Source of the DNA: Rhizobium sp. R711
GTDB lineage: Bacteria; Pseudomonadota; Alphaproteobacteria; Rhizobiales; Rhizobiaceae
Direction: 5' to 3'
Assembly: GCF_002211365.1 (NCBI RefSeq)
Contig: NZ_LOKZ01000023.1
Coordinates: forward strand, 248,001 to 312,000
DNA length: 64,000 nt
Position 1 is the stretch's first letter; each line of letters starts with the position of its first letter. Both the position numbers and the translations under genes were made by a program. Positions 42,779-51,380 of this stretch are shown here, in pieces. Below the pieces are notes generated by a model. It did no database searches. It saw nothing but the letters and a program-made list of their open reading frames with translations, and was not told the DNA's origin.

Positions 42779-43816
42779 ATGAAGGGAATTCGCCAACTCG
42801 CCAAGCATCTCGACATTTCGATCGGGACGGTTTCGCGCGCGCTGAACGGCCGGCCTGACGTCAATATCGAGACGCGCAAGCGCGTTCTGGCGGCAGCCGA
42901 AGAGCTTGGTTATGTGGCGAACCAGTCCGGACGCAGCCTCCGCCAGGGAACGACAAATGTCATTGGACTGATGATCGAATCCAGCAAGGAAACGGTCGAA
43001 AACAGCGACAACTTCTTCCTTGGCGTTACCGGCGGTCTGCAGAGCGTACTTTCGCGTCACAAGCTCGACCTCCTGATGCTGCCGTGCCCGAATGACGAGG
43101 ATCCTCACGAGTATTTGAAGCGGATGGTTGCGCGGCGGATCGTCGATGCGATGATCATTTCGGCCACCCAACGCGTCGACAAGCGCATCGACCTTTTGGT
43201 CAAGGCCAAGATCCCCTTCGTCGCGCTCGGGCGCAGCACGTCGGGCGGCAACCACACCTGGATCGATCTTGATTTCGAGGGCGTCGCCGCTTGTGCTGTC
43301 GACCGCCTGGTGTCGAAGGGACATCGCCGTATCGCGATCGCTGCGCCGTCCAACGACATTAATCTCGGCTATATCTTTGTCGACGCCTATCGCCAGGCGC
43401 TCGAGCGGCACGGGATTGCCTATGATCCGTCGCTTATCATTCGTGTCAAATCGAGTGAGCAGGGCGGCTATCAGGCCGGTCATGAAATGCTGCGGCTCGA
43501 CAGCAAACCGACCGCGATCATCCTGATCTACGAGCTCATGGCGATCGGCCTTTATCGTCGTCTCAACGAGGCAGGCATCGTTCCTGGCCGGGATCTCGCC
43601 GTCATCGGCTTTCGCGAGGAGCCACGCGGCAAGTTCCTGCAACCATCGCTGACCTGTTTTCGCATGTCGCTGCGTGATCTCGGTGTCGAGCTTGCCGAAA
43701 CCTTGCTGGCGACAATGCCGGCCTATGCCGAGCATTACCCCAAAGGCGCACGCAATACGATCTGGCCACTCGAACTGGCCCCCGGCGAGAGCGATGCTTT
43801 TTCGCTGAGCGTCTAG
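42779..43816 (+). CDS. LacI-family transcription regulator
   Basis: The ATG at 42779 (SD GGAGG at 42761-42765) gives 345 residues. The N-terminal helix-turn-helix is canonical: GIRQLAKHLDISIGTVSRAL, then NGRPDVNIETRKRVLAAAEE with the hinge LGY. A periplasmic-binding-protein-like sensor domain follows from about residue 60 (NVIGLMIESSKE). The predicted operators upstream of this gene and of the divergently spaced catabolic operon have the AACGTT centre expected of LacI-family proteins. It most likely represses the following operon until its sugar or a derivative binds. Confidence 0.93.
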   Translation: MKGIRQLAKHLDISIGTVSRALNGRPDVNIETRKRVLAAAEELGYVANQSGRSLRQGTTNVIGLMIESSKETVENSDNFFLGVTGGLQSVLSRHKLDLLMLPCPNDEDPHEYLKRMVARRIVDAMIISATQRVDKRIDLLVKAKIPFVALGRSTSGGNHTWIDLDFEGVAACAVDRLVSKGHRRIAIAAPSNDINLGYIFVDAYRQALERHGIAYDPSLIIRVKSSEQGGYQAGHEMLRLDSKPTAIILIYELMAIGLYRRLNEAGIVPGRDLAVIGFREEPRGKFLQPSLTCFRMSLRDLGVELAETLLATMPAYAEHYPKGARNTIWPLELAPGESDAFSLSV

Positions 43817-44018
43817 CCAGGAAAGCGCTGCGTTCTTTCTTGCCTCGAGATGCGGGCTCGCTAAGCGATCAGCTATCGCCTGTCTCTACCTGGAATGTGC
43901 TCGGCTATCGCGACGCGGATTTTGCAGAGATTTTTCATGCTGCAGCGCGATAGGAATATGCCTAAGGCCCGGCATTCGCAGGTGTTTTTCGCAGCATTTC
44001 GTTCCAGTTCGGCCACTA

Positions 44019-44062
44019 TTGACAGCAGGAAACGTTTCCGCTTAGTATCGTAAACGTTTACG
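44019..44062 (+). promoter_or_regulatory. Promoter with two LacI-type operators for the sugar operon
   Basis: TTGACA (44019-44024) and TAGTAT (44043-44048), 18 bases apart, form a sigma-70-like promoter. The palindrome GGAAACGTTTCC (44028-44039) lies in the spacer and GTAAACGTTTAC (44050-44061) covers the start region. The two centres are 22 bases apart, about two helical turns, so two dimers could bind on one face. Confidence 0.85.
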
Positions 44063-44109
44063 GGATGCGTTTCGGGAGGAAAACCAGAAACGATCCACCG
44101 GAGGAAATC

Positions 44110-45144
44110 GTGATTTTGAATGCCGTTCTATGCGGGTGCGGAGCCATGTCCAAGGGTTGGTTGCGCGCCATCAAGGAAACCCCGGCTCTTGCAGCCGCCA
44201 TCGAGGTCAAGGGCCTTGTCGATGTCAATCCGGCGGCGGCCGGCGCACTCGCTGCCGAATTTGGCCTTGAGGACGCGGTCATCGGAACCGATCTCGCCGA
44301 CGTCATCGCCAGATCCAAGGCCGACATCGTGTTCGACGTCGTTATCCCAGCGGCCCGTTTCAACGTCGTCTCCACTGCGTTGAACGCTGGTTGTCACGTT
44401 CTCAGCGAAAAACCGATGGCGACCTCGCTTGCCGAAGGGGCCGCGCTGATCGATCTCGCTGCCGAAACCGGCAAGATCCACGCCATCATCCAGAACCGTC
44501 GCTTCATCTCCGGCGTGCGCCGGATGCGCCGCTTCGTCGAGGGCGGAGCGATTGGCGAGCTGACCGCCATCCATTGCGACTTCTTCCTCGGCCCGCATTT
44601 CGGCGGTTTTCGCGAGGAAATGGACAACGTCCTCTTGCTCGACATGGCAATCCATACCTTCGACGCCGCCCGCTACGTCGCCGACAAGAAGCCGCTCGCC
44701 GTCTATTGCATCGAGCGCAATCCGAAGGGCTCCTGGTACAAGCATGGCGCCTGCGCCAATGCCACCTTCGAATTCGCCGATGACGTCGTCTTCACCTATC
44801 GTGGCTCGTGGTGTGCGGAAGGCGAGCGCACGAGCTGGGAAAGCGAATGGCGCCTTGTTGGCTCAAAGGGCATGCTGACCTGGGATGGCGCCGACGTCTT
44901 CAGTGCGGCGGTTGCCGGCAAGGACCCGGGTCTGCTGCATGGCTCCACACCCGTAAGCGTGCCCGAGCCCGCGCACGAGGAAGAAACGCACGGTCATGCC
45001 AGCGTCATTGCAAGCTTCGTCGAGGCGATCATGACAGGCAAGCGGCCAGAAACGGCAAGCTCCGACAATATCAGAAGCCTCGCCATGGTCTTCGGCGCGA
45101 TCGAAAGCGCTAAGACCGGCAAGCGCATTGAAATTTCAGCATAA
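44110..45144 (+). CDS. Gfo/Idh/MocA-family sugar dehydrogenase
   Basis: The frame opens at 44065, but GTG 44110 with GGAGG (44099-44103) gives 344 residues starting at the Rossmann strand NAVLCGCGAMSKGWLRAI. The family signature GCHVLSEKPMATSLAEG includes the catalytic lysine of EKP, and LLLDMAIHTFDAARYVADKK supplies the histidine and aspartate of the active site. These enzymes oxidise or reduce sugars and cyclitols with NAD(P). As the first gene of a sugar-uptake operon, it probably acts with the following isomerase on the imported sugar. Confidence 0.9.
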   Translation: MILNAVLCGCGAMSKGWLRAIKETPALAAAIEVKGLVDVNPAAAGALAAEFGLEDAVIGTDLADVIARSKADIVFDVVIPAARFNVVSTALNAGCHVLSEKPMATSLAEGAALIDLAAETGKIHAIIQNRRFISGVRRMRRFVEGGAIGELTAIHCDFFLGPHFGGFREEMDNVLLLDMAIHTFDAARYVADKKPLAVYCIERNPKGSWYKHGACANATFEFADDVVFTYRGSWCAEGERTSWESEWRLVGSKGMLTWDGADVFSAAVAGKDPGLLHGSTPVSVPEPAHEEETHGHASVIASFVEAIMTGKRPETASSDNIRSLAMVFGAIESAKTGKRIEISA

Positions 45145-45155
45145 GGATTAATGAC

Positions 45156-46061
45156 GTGAGCAACCCCGCCAAATCCATTCGTATCGGTACCATGGTAAGC
45201 GCCTCCAAGGGGGGCGCCGACAAGCGCATCGGCCAGATTGCCGATATGGGTTTCGAAAGCTTCGAACCCTTCTTCTGGCAGACGACCAACGGCCAGGACC
45301 TGGCCGAACTCGGCAAGCGCTGCCTCGACGCAATCGGTGATCGCGACATCACGATCTCGACGCTCGGCATGTTCGGCAATCCGCTGGAAACGACCGAGAT
45401 CGACCTGCAGACGCTCAAGGGCTGGAAAGACTGCATCGACAATGCGCACCATTTTGGCGCGACCTGCGTTGCCGGTTTTACCGGCCGCATCCGCAACAAG
45501 CCGCTGACAGACAGCCTGCCGCGCTACAAGGAAATCTGGAGCGAGCTATCAAAGCGCGCCGCCGACAAAGGCGTCAAGATCGCTTTCGAAAACTGCGCCA
45601 TGGACGGCAACTGGGCGACCGGCGACTGGAACATCGCGCACAACCCGGATGCCTGGGAACTGATCTTCAACGAAACCCCGGACGATCATATCGGCCTTGA
45701 GTGGGAGCCCTGTCACCAGATGGTCTATCTGATCGAGCCGCTGCCGCAGATCCGCAAATGGGCCAAGAAGATTTTCCACGTGCACGGCAAGGACGCGACG
45801 ATCCGCTGGGACGTCATCAAGGAGCACGGCATTTTCGGCAAGGAGAAGTTCGTCTTCATGCGCACCCCGGGCTTTGGCGACAGCAACTGGACCGACATCA
45901 TTTCGGAACTGCGCCTTGCCGGCTGGTCCGGTTCGATCGACATCGAAGGCTGGCATGACCCGGTCTATCGCGACGCCCTGGAAATGACCGGCCAGGTCTA
46001 TGCGCTCAACCATCTCAAGCATGCCCGGGGCGGCGATTTCGTTGTCGATCCGGCCGGATGA
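45156..46061 (+). CDS. TIM-barrel sugar phosphate isomerase/epimerase family protein
   Basis: The 301-residue protein starts at GTG 45156 (MSNPAKSIRIGTMVSASKGG). It is an AP-endonuclease-2-like barrel with metal ligands in IAFENCAMDG (Glu), GLEWEPCHQMVYL (Glu, His), FHVHGKDATI (His) and SGSIDIEGWHDP (Glu). The family isomerises or epimerises keto sugars and inososes, often next to Gfo/Idh/MocA dehydrogenases as here. The substrate is unknown. Confidence 0.88.
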   Translation: MSNPAKSIRIGTMVSASKGGADKRIGQIADMGFESFEPFFWQTTNGQDLAELGKRCLDAIGDRDITISTLGMFGNPLETTEIDLQTLKGWKDCIDNAHHFGATCVAGFTGRIRNKPLTDSLPRYKEIWSELSKRAADKGVKIAFENCAMDGNWATGDWNIAHNPDAWELIFNETPDDHIGLEWEPCHQMVYLIEPLPQIRKWAKKIFHVHGKDATIRWDVIKEHGIFGKEKFVFMRTPGFGDSNWTDIISELRLAGWSGSIDIEGWHDPVYRDALEMTGQVYALNHLKHARGGDFVVDPAG

Positions 46062-46067
46062 ATCGTG

Positions 46068-46094
46068 GCCGGCGAGGAGGAATCGCCGGCTTTT
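46068..46094 (+). terminator. Intra-operon hairpin before the binding-protein gene
   Basis: GCCGGCGA (46068-46075) pairs with TCGCCGGC (46083-46090), with a 7-base loop followed by TTTT. It lies just after the isomerase stop. It may partly terminate transcription or protect the downstream mRNA, separating expression of enzymes from that of the transporter. Confidence 0.55.
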
Positions 46095-46122
46095 GACAGG
46101 ATAACCACAAAGGAGGAGAACT

Positions 46123-47355
46123 ATGGCTATCCGCAAGTATGCAATGATTGGCGCCCTGGCGCTGGCAGGCGCTTCTCTCTTCGGCCTTGCCGCCAAGGCC
46201 GAAGATGTCACCTTGACCCTCTGGTCGCTGGACAAGGATGTCCAGCCGGCACCAAACCTCATCAAGGAATTCAACGCACAGAACAACGGCATCAAGATCG
46301 AGTATCGTCTGATCCAGTTTGATGACGTCGTCACCGAAGCAATGCGCGCCTATGCGACAGGTCAGGCTCCCGACATCATCGCCGTCGACAATCCCGAGCA
46401 TGCGATGTTCGCCTCGCGCGGCGCCTTCCTCGATATTTCCGACATGATCAAGAAATCATCGGTCATCAAGCCGGAAAACTACTTCCCTGGTCCGCTGAAG
46501 TCGGTCGAATGGGACGGCAAATACTACGGCGTGCCAAAGGCAACCAACACGATCGCGCTCTACTACAACAAGGATATGTTCAAGGCGAAGGGCCTCGACC
46601 CGAACAAGCCGCCGCAGACTTGGGATGAGCTCGTCGAGGACGCGCGCAAGCTGACCGACCCGGCCAAGAATGTCTATGGTCTGGCCTTCTCCGCCAAGGC
46701 AAACGAGGAGGGCACCTTCCAGTTCCTTCCCTGGGCCCAGATGGGAGGCGGAGGCTACCAGAACATCAATGCCGAAGGCGCAGTCAAGGCCCTTGAGACC
46801 TGGAAGACGATCATGGACGAGAAGCTTGCTTCTCCCGACACCCTGACGCGCGGCCAGTGGGATTCGACCGGTACCTTCAATTCCGGCAATGCCGCCATGG
46901 CGATCTCCGGTCCCTGGGAACTCGATCGCATGATGAAGGAAGCGAAGTTCGACTGGGGCGTTGCCCTGCTTCCGGTTCCGAAGGAAGGGGCCGAACGCTC
47001 TTCGGCCATGGGCGACTTCAACTGGGCTATCTTCTCCAGCACGAAGCACCCGGCAGAAGCCTTCAAGGCACTCGAGTACTTCGCCTCCCAGGACGACAAG
47101 ATGTTCAAGAACTACGGCCAGCTTCCGGCCCGTTCCGACATCACCATCCCGCAAACCGGCGAAAAGCTCAAGGATGAGGCGCTCAAGGTCTTCATCGAGC
47201 AACTGAAATATGCCAAGCCGCGCGGCCCGAACCCGCAATGGCCGAAGATCTCAAAGGCGATTCAGGACGCCATCCAGGCTGCCCTGACCGGTCAGATGAG
47301 CCCCAAGGATGCGCTGGATCAGGCTGCCGACAAGATCAAGGCAGTACTCGGCTAA
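46123..47355 (+). CDS. Sugar ABC transporter periplasmic binding protein
   Basis: The 410-residue protein has a strong ribosome binding site (AAGGAGG, 46109-46115) and a signal peptide (cut near LAAKAED). The mature protein is an extracellular solute-binding protein of the maltose/sugar type (family 1), with VTLTLWSLDKDVQPAPNLIK, PDIIAVDNPEHAMFASRGAF, YYGVPKATNTIALYYNKDMF and AMAISGPWELDRMM. It delivers the sugar to the two permeases encoded next. Confidence 0.93.
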   Translation: MAIRKYAMIGALALAGASLFGLAAKAEDVTLTLWSLDKDVQPAPNLIKEFNAQNNGIKIEYRLIQFDDVVTEAMRAYATGQAPDIIAVDNPEHAMFASRGAFLDISDMIKKSSVIKPENYFPGPLKSVEWDGKYYGVPKATNTIALYYNKDMFKAKGLDPNKPPQTWDELVEDARKLTDPAKNVYGLAFSAKANEEGTFQFLPWAQMGGGGYQNINAEGAVKALETWKTIMDEKLASPDTLTRGQWDSTGTFNSGNAAMAISGPWELDRMMKEAKFDWGVALLPVPKEGAERSSAMGDFNWAIFSSTKHPAEAFKALEYFASQDDKMFKNYGQLPARSDITIPQTGEKLKDEALKVFIEQLKYAKPRGPNPQWPKISKAIQDAIQAALTGQMSPKDALDQAADKIKAVLG

Positions 47356-47409
47356 TCACTGCGCGTAACCGGATGGCTTTCGGGCCATTCCTACCATTTC
47401 CTCCCGGCA

Positions 47410-47444
47410 GGGGCTGTCTTTGAGCGCAAGCTTCAGGCAGCCCC
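47410..47444 (+). terminator. Hairpin between binding-protein and permease genes
   Basis: GGGGCTG (47410-47416) pairs with CAGCCCC (47438-47444) around a long loop. Such stems after the binding-protein gene commonly raise its expression above that of the membrane components by stabilising the upstream mRNA. Confidence 0.5.
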
Positions 47445-47465
47445 GTTCGGAGTATCGGAGGATCG

Positions 47466-48368
47466 ATGAAACGGATTTTCTCAAGCGTCAGGGACGGCCG
47501 CGGCTTCGACATCACGCTCGTCGCCCTTCCACTGGCGTTCCTGTTTTTGATGGCGGGACTGCCGCTCATCTACAATGTGGTGATGAGCTTCCAGGAGGTC
47601 GATATGTTCAGCCTCGGAACCTTCTCGCGTCCTTTCGTCGGTTTCAAGAACTATACCGATCTCTTTGCCCAGCCGGAAACCTGGCCGATCCTCGGCAATA
47701 CCGTGATCTTCGTCATCGGCTCGATCGCCGGGCAGTTTCTGATCGGTTTCGGTCTCGCCTTGTTCTTCTGGGTCAATTTCCCCGGCGCCTCGTGGCTGCG
47801 CGGCCTGTTCCTCGTTTCCTGGGTCATGCCCGGGCTCGTCGTCGGCGCAATCTGGAACTGGATCCTCTCGGGCGATTTCGGTGTCCTCAACTTCATCCTG
47901 AAGGAGAGCGGCATCATCGGCGGCAACATCTTCTGGCGCTCCGATCCACACTTTTCGCTCTATGCTGTCATCATCGCCAATGTCTGGTTGGGGACTGCCT
48001 TCAACATGATCTTGCTGTCGGTGGGCCTGTCGGGCATTCCCGGCGACCTCTATGAGGCCGCTGAACTTGATGGCGCCAACGCCTGGCAACGCTTCTGGAC
48101 GATCACGCTGCCGATGATGCGTTCCACGATCGGCGCCATCATCGCGCTCGGCCTGATCTTCACGCTGCAGCAGTTCGACCTCTTTGCCGCAATCACCTCG
48201 GGCGGTCCGAACAACTCATCCAACGTCACGCAATACTGGGCCTGGGATTTGTCCTTCCGCCAGTATGATTTCGCCAAGGGCGCGACCATTTCCGTCATCA
48301 TGATCATCTTCGTCATGTTCGCATCGGTCGTTTACGTCCGCTCCACACGCCATGAGGTGCGCGGATGA
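47466..48368 (+). CDS. Sugar ABC transporter permease, MalF type
   Basis: The 300-residue protein has six membrane segments and the binding-protein-dependent permease EAA loop, IPGDLYEAAELDGANAWQRF, near residues 196-215, which contacts the ATPase. It follows the binding protein and overlaps the next permease by four bases (ATGA at 48365-48368). It forms the inner-membrane channel as a heterodimer with the second permease. Confidence 0.93.
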   Translation: MKRIFSSVRDGRGFDITLVALPLAFLFLMAGLPLIYNVVMSFQEVDMFSLGTFSRPFVGFKNYTDLFAQPETWPILGNTVIFVIGSIAGQFLIGFGLALFFWVNFPGASWLRGLFLVSWVMPGLVVGAIWNWILSGDFGVLNFILKESGIIGGNIFWRSDPHFSLYAVIIANVWLGTAFNMILLSVGLSGIPGDLYEAAELDGANAWQRFWTITLPMMRSTIGAIIALGLIFTLQQFDLFAAITSGGPNNSSNVTQYWAWDLSFRQYDFAKGATISVIMIIFVMFASVVYVRSTRHEVRG

Positions 48369-49192
48369 GTGGGACGACACGCAACCGCCTTATGCTGGTG
48401 ATCGCCATCGTCATGGCGGCGATCTACCTGTTCCCGCTCTACTGGATGTACATCACGGCCCTTAAGGGCGGATCGGAGATGTTTGCGACGCCGCCGAGCT
48501 TCTGGCCGGGCGATCCGCAATGGGGCACCTTCGGCTATGTCTGGGAAAGCCGCGGCATGGGCCGGTATCTCTGGAATTCGCTGGTCATCGCCGTCGGAGC
48601 CGTCACGTTGATCACCGTCCTCGGCGTCGGCTGCGCCTATGTTCTGGCGCGCTACCGCAACGTCTGGGTGGATGTCGGCCTCTTCCTGATCCTGATGCTG
48701 CAGGTGCTGCCGGCATCGCTGATGGTGACGCCGATCTTCGTTGGCTTCTCGCAATTCGGCATGCTCAACTATCCGCGCCTTGCCGTCATCATTGCGATTG
48801 CCGCCAAAAGCATGCCCTTCTTCGTCGTTCTGGTGCGCGCCACCTTCATGGCGGTACCGATGGAACTCGAGGAGGCCGCGCTTGTCGATGGCAACAGCCG
48901 CGTCGGTGCCTTCTTCAACATCGTGTTGCCACTTGCCCGCAACGGCATTCTGGTCAGCGCCATCCTGATCTTCATGCAGGCTTTCGGCGAATTCGTCTAT
49001 TCGAAGTCGATGATCCAGGCGGTCGATCTTCAGCCGGCGAGCGTCGGTCTCAACTCCTTCATGGGACCGAACACCAACGAGTGGAACAACATCATGGCCT
49101 ATGCGACGATGTATGTGACGCCGATCCTTGCCATCTTTGTTCTCTTGCAGCGCCGCATCGTATCCGGCCTCACCTCTGGAGCCCTCAAATGA
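48365..49192 (+). CDS. Sugar ABC transporter permease, MalG type
   Basis: The 275-residue protein has six membrane segments and the EAA loop VPMELEEAALVDGNSRVGAF near residues 160-180. It starts with NRLMLVIAIVMAAIYLFPLY, the first membrane segment of MalG-like permeases. Its stop overlaps the ATPase start by four bases. It is the second half of the permease heterodimer. Confidence 0.93.
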   Translation: MSGTTRNRLMLVIAIVMAAIYLFPLYWMYITALKGGSEMFATPPSFWPGDPQWGTFGYVWESRGMGRYLWNSLVIAVGAVTLITVLGVGCAYVLARYRNVWVDVGLFLILMLQVLPASLMVTPIFVGFSQFGMLNYPRLAVIIAIAAKSMPFFVVLVRATFMAVPMELEEAALVDGNSRVGAFFNIVLPLARNGILVSAILIFMQAFGEFVYSKSMIQAVDLQPASVGLNSFMGPNTNEWNNIMAYATMYVTPILAIFVLLQRRIVSGLTSGALK

Positions 49193-50259
49193 CCAATCAG
49201 ATCGAGCTCAGCGGCGTCAACAAGCACTACGGCGCATTCCACGCGCTGAAGAATATCAATCTGTCGATCGCCAAAGGCACGTTCGTCGCGCTCGTCGGTC
49301 CGTCCGGCTGCGGCAAGTCCACCCTGCTTCGTTCGCTCGCGGGCCTTGAAAGCATTTCCGAGGGCGAATTGAAGATCGCGGGTGAACTGATGAACAACGT
49401 GCCGCCGCGCAAGCGCGACGTCGCCATGGTTTTCCAGTCATATGCGCTTTATCCGCACATGACTGTCGAGGAGAACCTGACATACAGCCTGCGCATTCGC
49501 GGTGTCGCCAAGGCTGACGCCAGGAAAGCAGCCGAAGAGGTTGCGGCGACCACAGGCCTGTCGCATCTCTTGAAGCGTTATCCGCGCGAGCTTTCAGGTG
49601 GCCAACGCCAGCGTGTCGCGATGAGCCGCGCCATCATCCGCCATCCGAAAGCATTCCTGTTCGACGAGCCGCTCTCCAACCTCGATGCGGCACTGCGTGT
49701 TCACATGCGCAAGGAAATCCGCGCGCTTCATGATCGCCTGGGTGCTACGTCCGTCTATGTTACCCACGACCAGATCGAGGCAATGACGATGGCCGATCAT
49801 GTTGTCGTCATGCGCGACGGTGTGATCGAGCAGCAGGGCAAGCCGCTCGATCTCTACGACAAGCCTGCCAACAAGTTCGTTGCAGGCTTCATCGGCTCTC
49901 CCGCCATGAACTTCGTCCCGGCTGTTGTCAGCGAAGACGGCAAGAGCTTGACGGTTAATCTCGGCAGCGTGAAGCACAAGATCGCGATCGACCACCAGAT
50001 TCAACCGGGCAGCAAGGTGACCGCCGGAATTCGCCCGGAGCATATCGGCGTAACGGCGCCGGGGCAGGGCACGTTCGACGTGCCGGTGGCAGTGGTGGAA
50101 TCGACCGGCTCATCCACCTTCGTCACGGCAGAGACGACACCCGAGCTGACGATCGTCGAGACAGGCCGCGGAACCGCACGCGCTGGCGAGACGATCGGCG
50201 TGATCGTCGATCCGTCACAGCTGCATCTTTTCGACGAGACAAGCGGCGTGCGTCTCTGA
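49189..50259 (+). CDS. Sugar ABC transporter ATP-binding protein, MalK/UgpC type
   Basis: The ATG at 49189 overlaps the permease stop and gives 356 residues. Walker A is GPSGCGKST (about 38-46), the signature is LSGGQRQRVAMSRAI, Walker B is AFLFDEPLSNLD, and the switch histidine is in VYVTHDQIEAMTMAD. The C-terminal regulatory OB-type domain of MalK-like proteins follows (IRPEHIG). It energises the importer. Confidence 0.95.
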   Translation: MTNQIELSGVNKHYGAFHALKNINLSIAKGTFVALVGPSGCGKSTLLRSLAGLESISEGELKIAGELMNNVPPRKRDVAMVFQSYALYPHMTVEENLTYSLRIRGVAKADARKAAEEVAATTGLSHLLKRYPRELSGGQRQRVAMSRAIIRHPKAFLFDEPLSNLDAALRVHMRKEIRALHDRLGATSVYVTHDQIEAMTMADHVVVMRDGVIEQQGKPLDLYDKPANKFVAGFIGSPAMNFVPAVVSEDGKSLTVNLGSVKHKIAIDHQIQPGSKVTAGIRPEHIGVTAPGQGTFDVPVAVVESTGSSTFVTAETTPELTIVETGRGTARAGETIGVIVDPSQLHLFDETSGVRL

Positions 50260-50266
50260 CCAATAT

Positions 50267-50289
50267 GGCGGCCGGAAATTCCGGCCGCC
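50267..50289. terminator. GC-rich hairpin between convergent genes
   Basis: GGCGGCCGG pairs with CCGGCCGCC over a 5-base AAATT loop, 7 bases after the ATPase stop and 10 bases from the aldo/keto reductase stop. It lacks a T-run but is positioned as a bidirectional terminator. Confidence 0.6.
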
Positions 50290-50299
50290 CCGCTGATCC

Positions 50300-51331
50300 C
50301 TATCGTCCACCTTCGATCTTGCGATGCCGCTGGTTGGTGCCGCCGGCGCCGTAGGGGTAGTCGGCCACTTGCGGCTGGCTGACGTCGTTCAACGTCGCCA
50401 TCTCGTCTTCGGAAAGGACAAGCCTTGCCGCAGCGAGATTGTCCGCGAGCTGCTCACTCGTTCGCGCTCCAAGAATGACCGACGTCACAGCAGGTCGTGC
50501 CGCCGTCCAGGCAAGCGCCACCTGCGCCATCGTGACGCCACGGGCCTTAGCGATGGCTTCCACCGTCTCGATGATCGCCCATGTCCGTTCCTGCGCATTT
50601 CGTTGCGCATACGATTCCATACCGCGGCTCGGGTTCTCCCCGAGCCGGGTAGCACCCGCCGGCATGCGGTCGCGCTGGTACTTGCCCGTCAGCCAACCGC
50701 CCCCCAGCGGTGACCATGGCAACAGGCCCATGCCGGCATCCTGGCATGCGGCAACGATCTCCAGTTCGATGTCGCGTACCAGCAAATTATATTGCGGCTG
50801 CAGCGTCACTGGCCGACTGTAGCCGCGCGCCTTTGCAACCTCGACAGCCTTGGCGATCTGCCACCCCAGGTAATTGGAAAAGCCGTAATAGGCGATCTTG
50901 CCGGCAGAGACGGCATCATCGAGGAAGCGCAGCGTCTCCTCGATCGGCGTCAGGCCATCCCAGGCATGCATCTGATAGAGATCTATATGCTCGACGCTAA
51001 GGCGCGCAAGCGAGGCGTCGAGTGCCTTGTTCAGGTGGCGGCGCGAAAGGCCGATGTCGTTCGGACCAGGCCCCATCGGGAACCTTCCCTTGGTCGCGAT
51101 CACGGCTTGCTTTGCTTCGGTCGGGCGCGCCTTGAGCCAGCGTCCGATGATCTCTTCGGACGTGCCGGCACTATAGACGTCGGCAGTGTCGATGAAGTTT
51201 CCGCCCCAGGCAAAATAATCGTCGAGCAGCTTGTGCGATGCAGCTTCGTCGGCTTCCGCACCGAATGTCATGGTGCCGAGGCAGTAAGCGGTCACAACTG
51301 CCCCGCTATGGCCAAGCTTGCGGTAATCCAT
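50300..51331 (-). CDS. Aldo/keto reductase
   Basis: The 343-residue protein is a full-length member of the superfamily. The catalytic tetrad is visible: Asp and Tyr in FIDTADVYSAGTSEE, Lys in VIATKGRF, and His in DLYQMHAWDG. The C-terminal NADPH-binding loop is VILGARTSEQLADNLAA. It is convergent with the sugar operon and could reduce a sugar-derived carbonyl, but it has its own promoter region. The substrate is unknown. Confidence 0.93.
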   Translation of the reverse strand: MDYRKLGHSGAVVTAYCLGTMTFGAEADEAASHKLLDDYFAWGGNFIDTADVYSAGTSEEIIGRWLKARPTEAKQAVIATKGRFPMGPGPNDIGLSRRHLNKALDASLARLSVEHIDLYQMHAWDGLTPIEETLRFLDDAVSAGKIAYYGFSNYLGWQIAKAVEVAKARGYSRPVTLQPQYNLLVRDIELEIVAACQDAGMGLLPWSPLGGGWLTGKYQRDRMPAGATRLGENPSRGMESYAQRNAQERTWAIIETVEAIAKARGVTMAQVALAWTAARPAVTSVILGARTSEQLADNLAAARLVLSEDEMATLNDVSQPQVADYPYGAGGTNQRHRKIEGGR

Positions 51332-51380
51332 GGAAGATCCTCCTCTTCGAATAGTGGCGGTGGTGCTTGGAAGGCTGGTT

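Noticed and set aside
42607..42783. A 58-codon frame ending on the start of the LacI-type gene
   Set aside because: It has no ribosome binding site, contains the predicted operator and -10 box, and encodes nothing recognisable.
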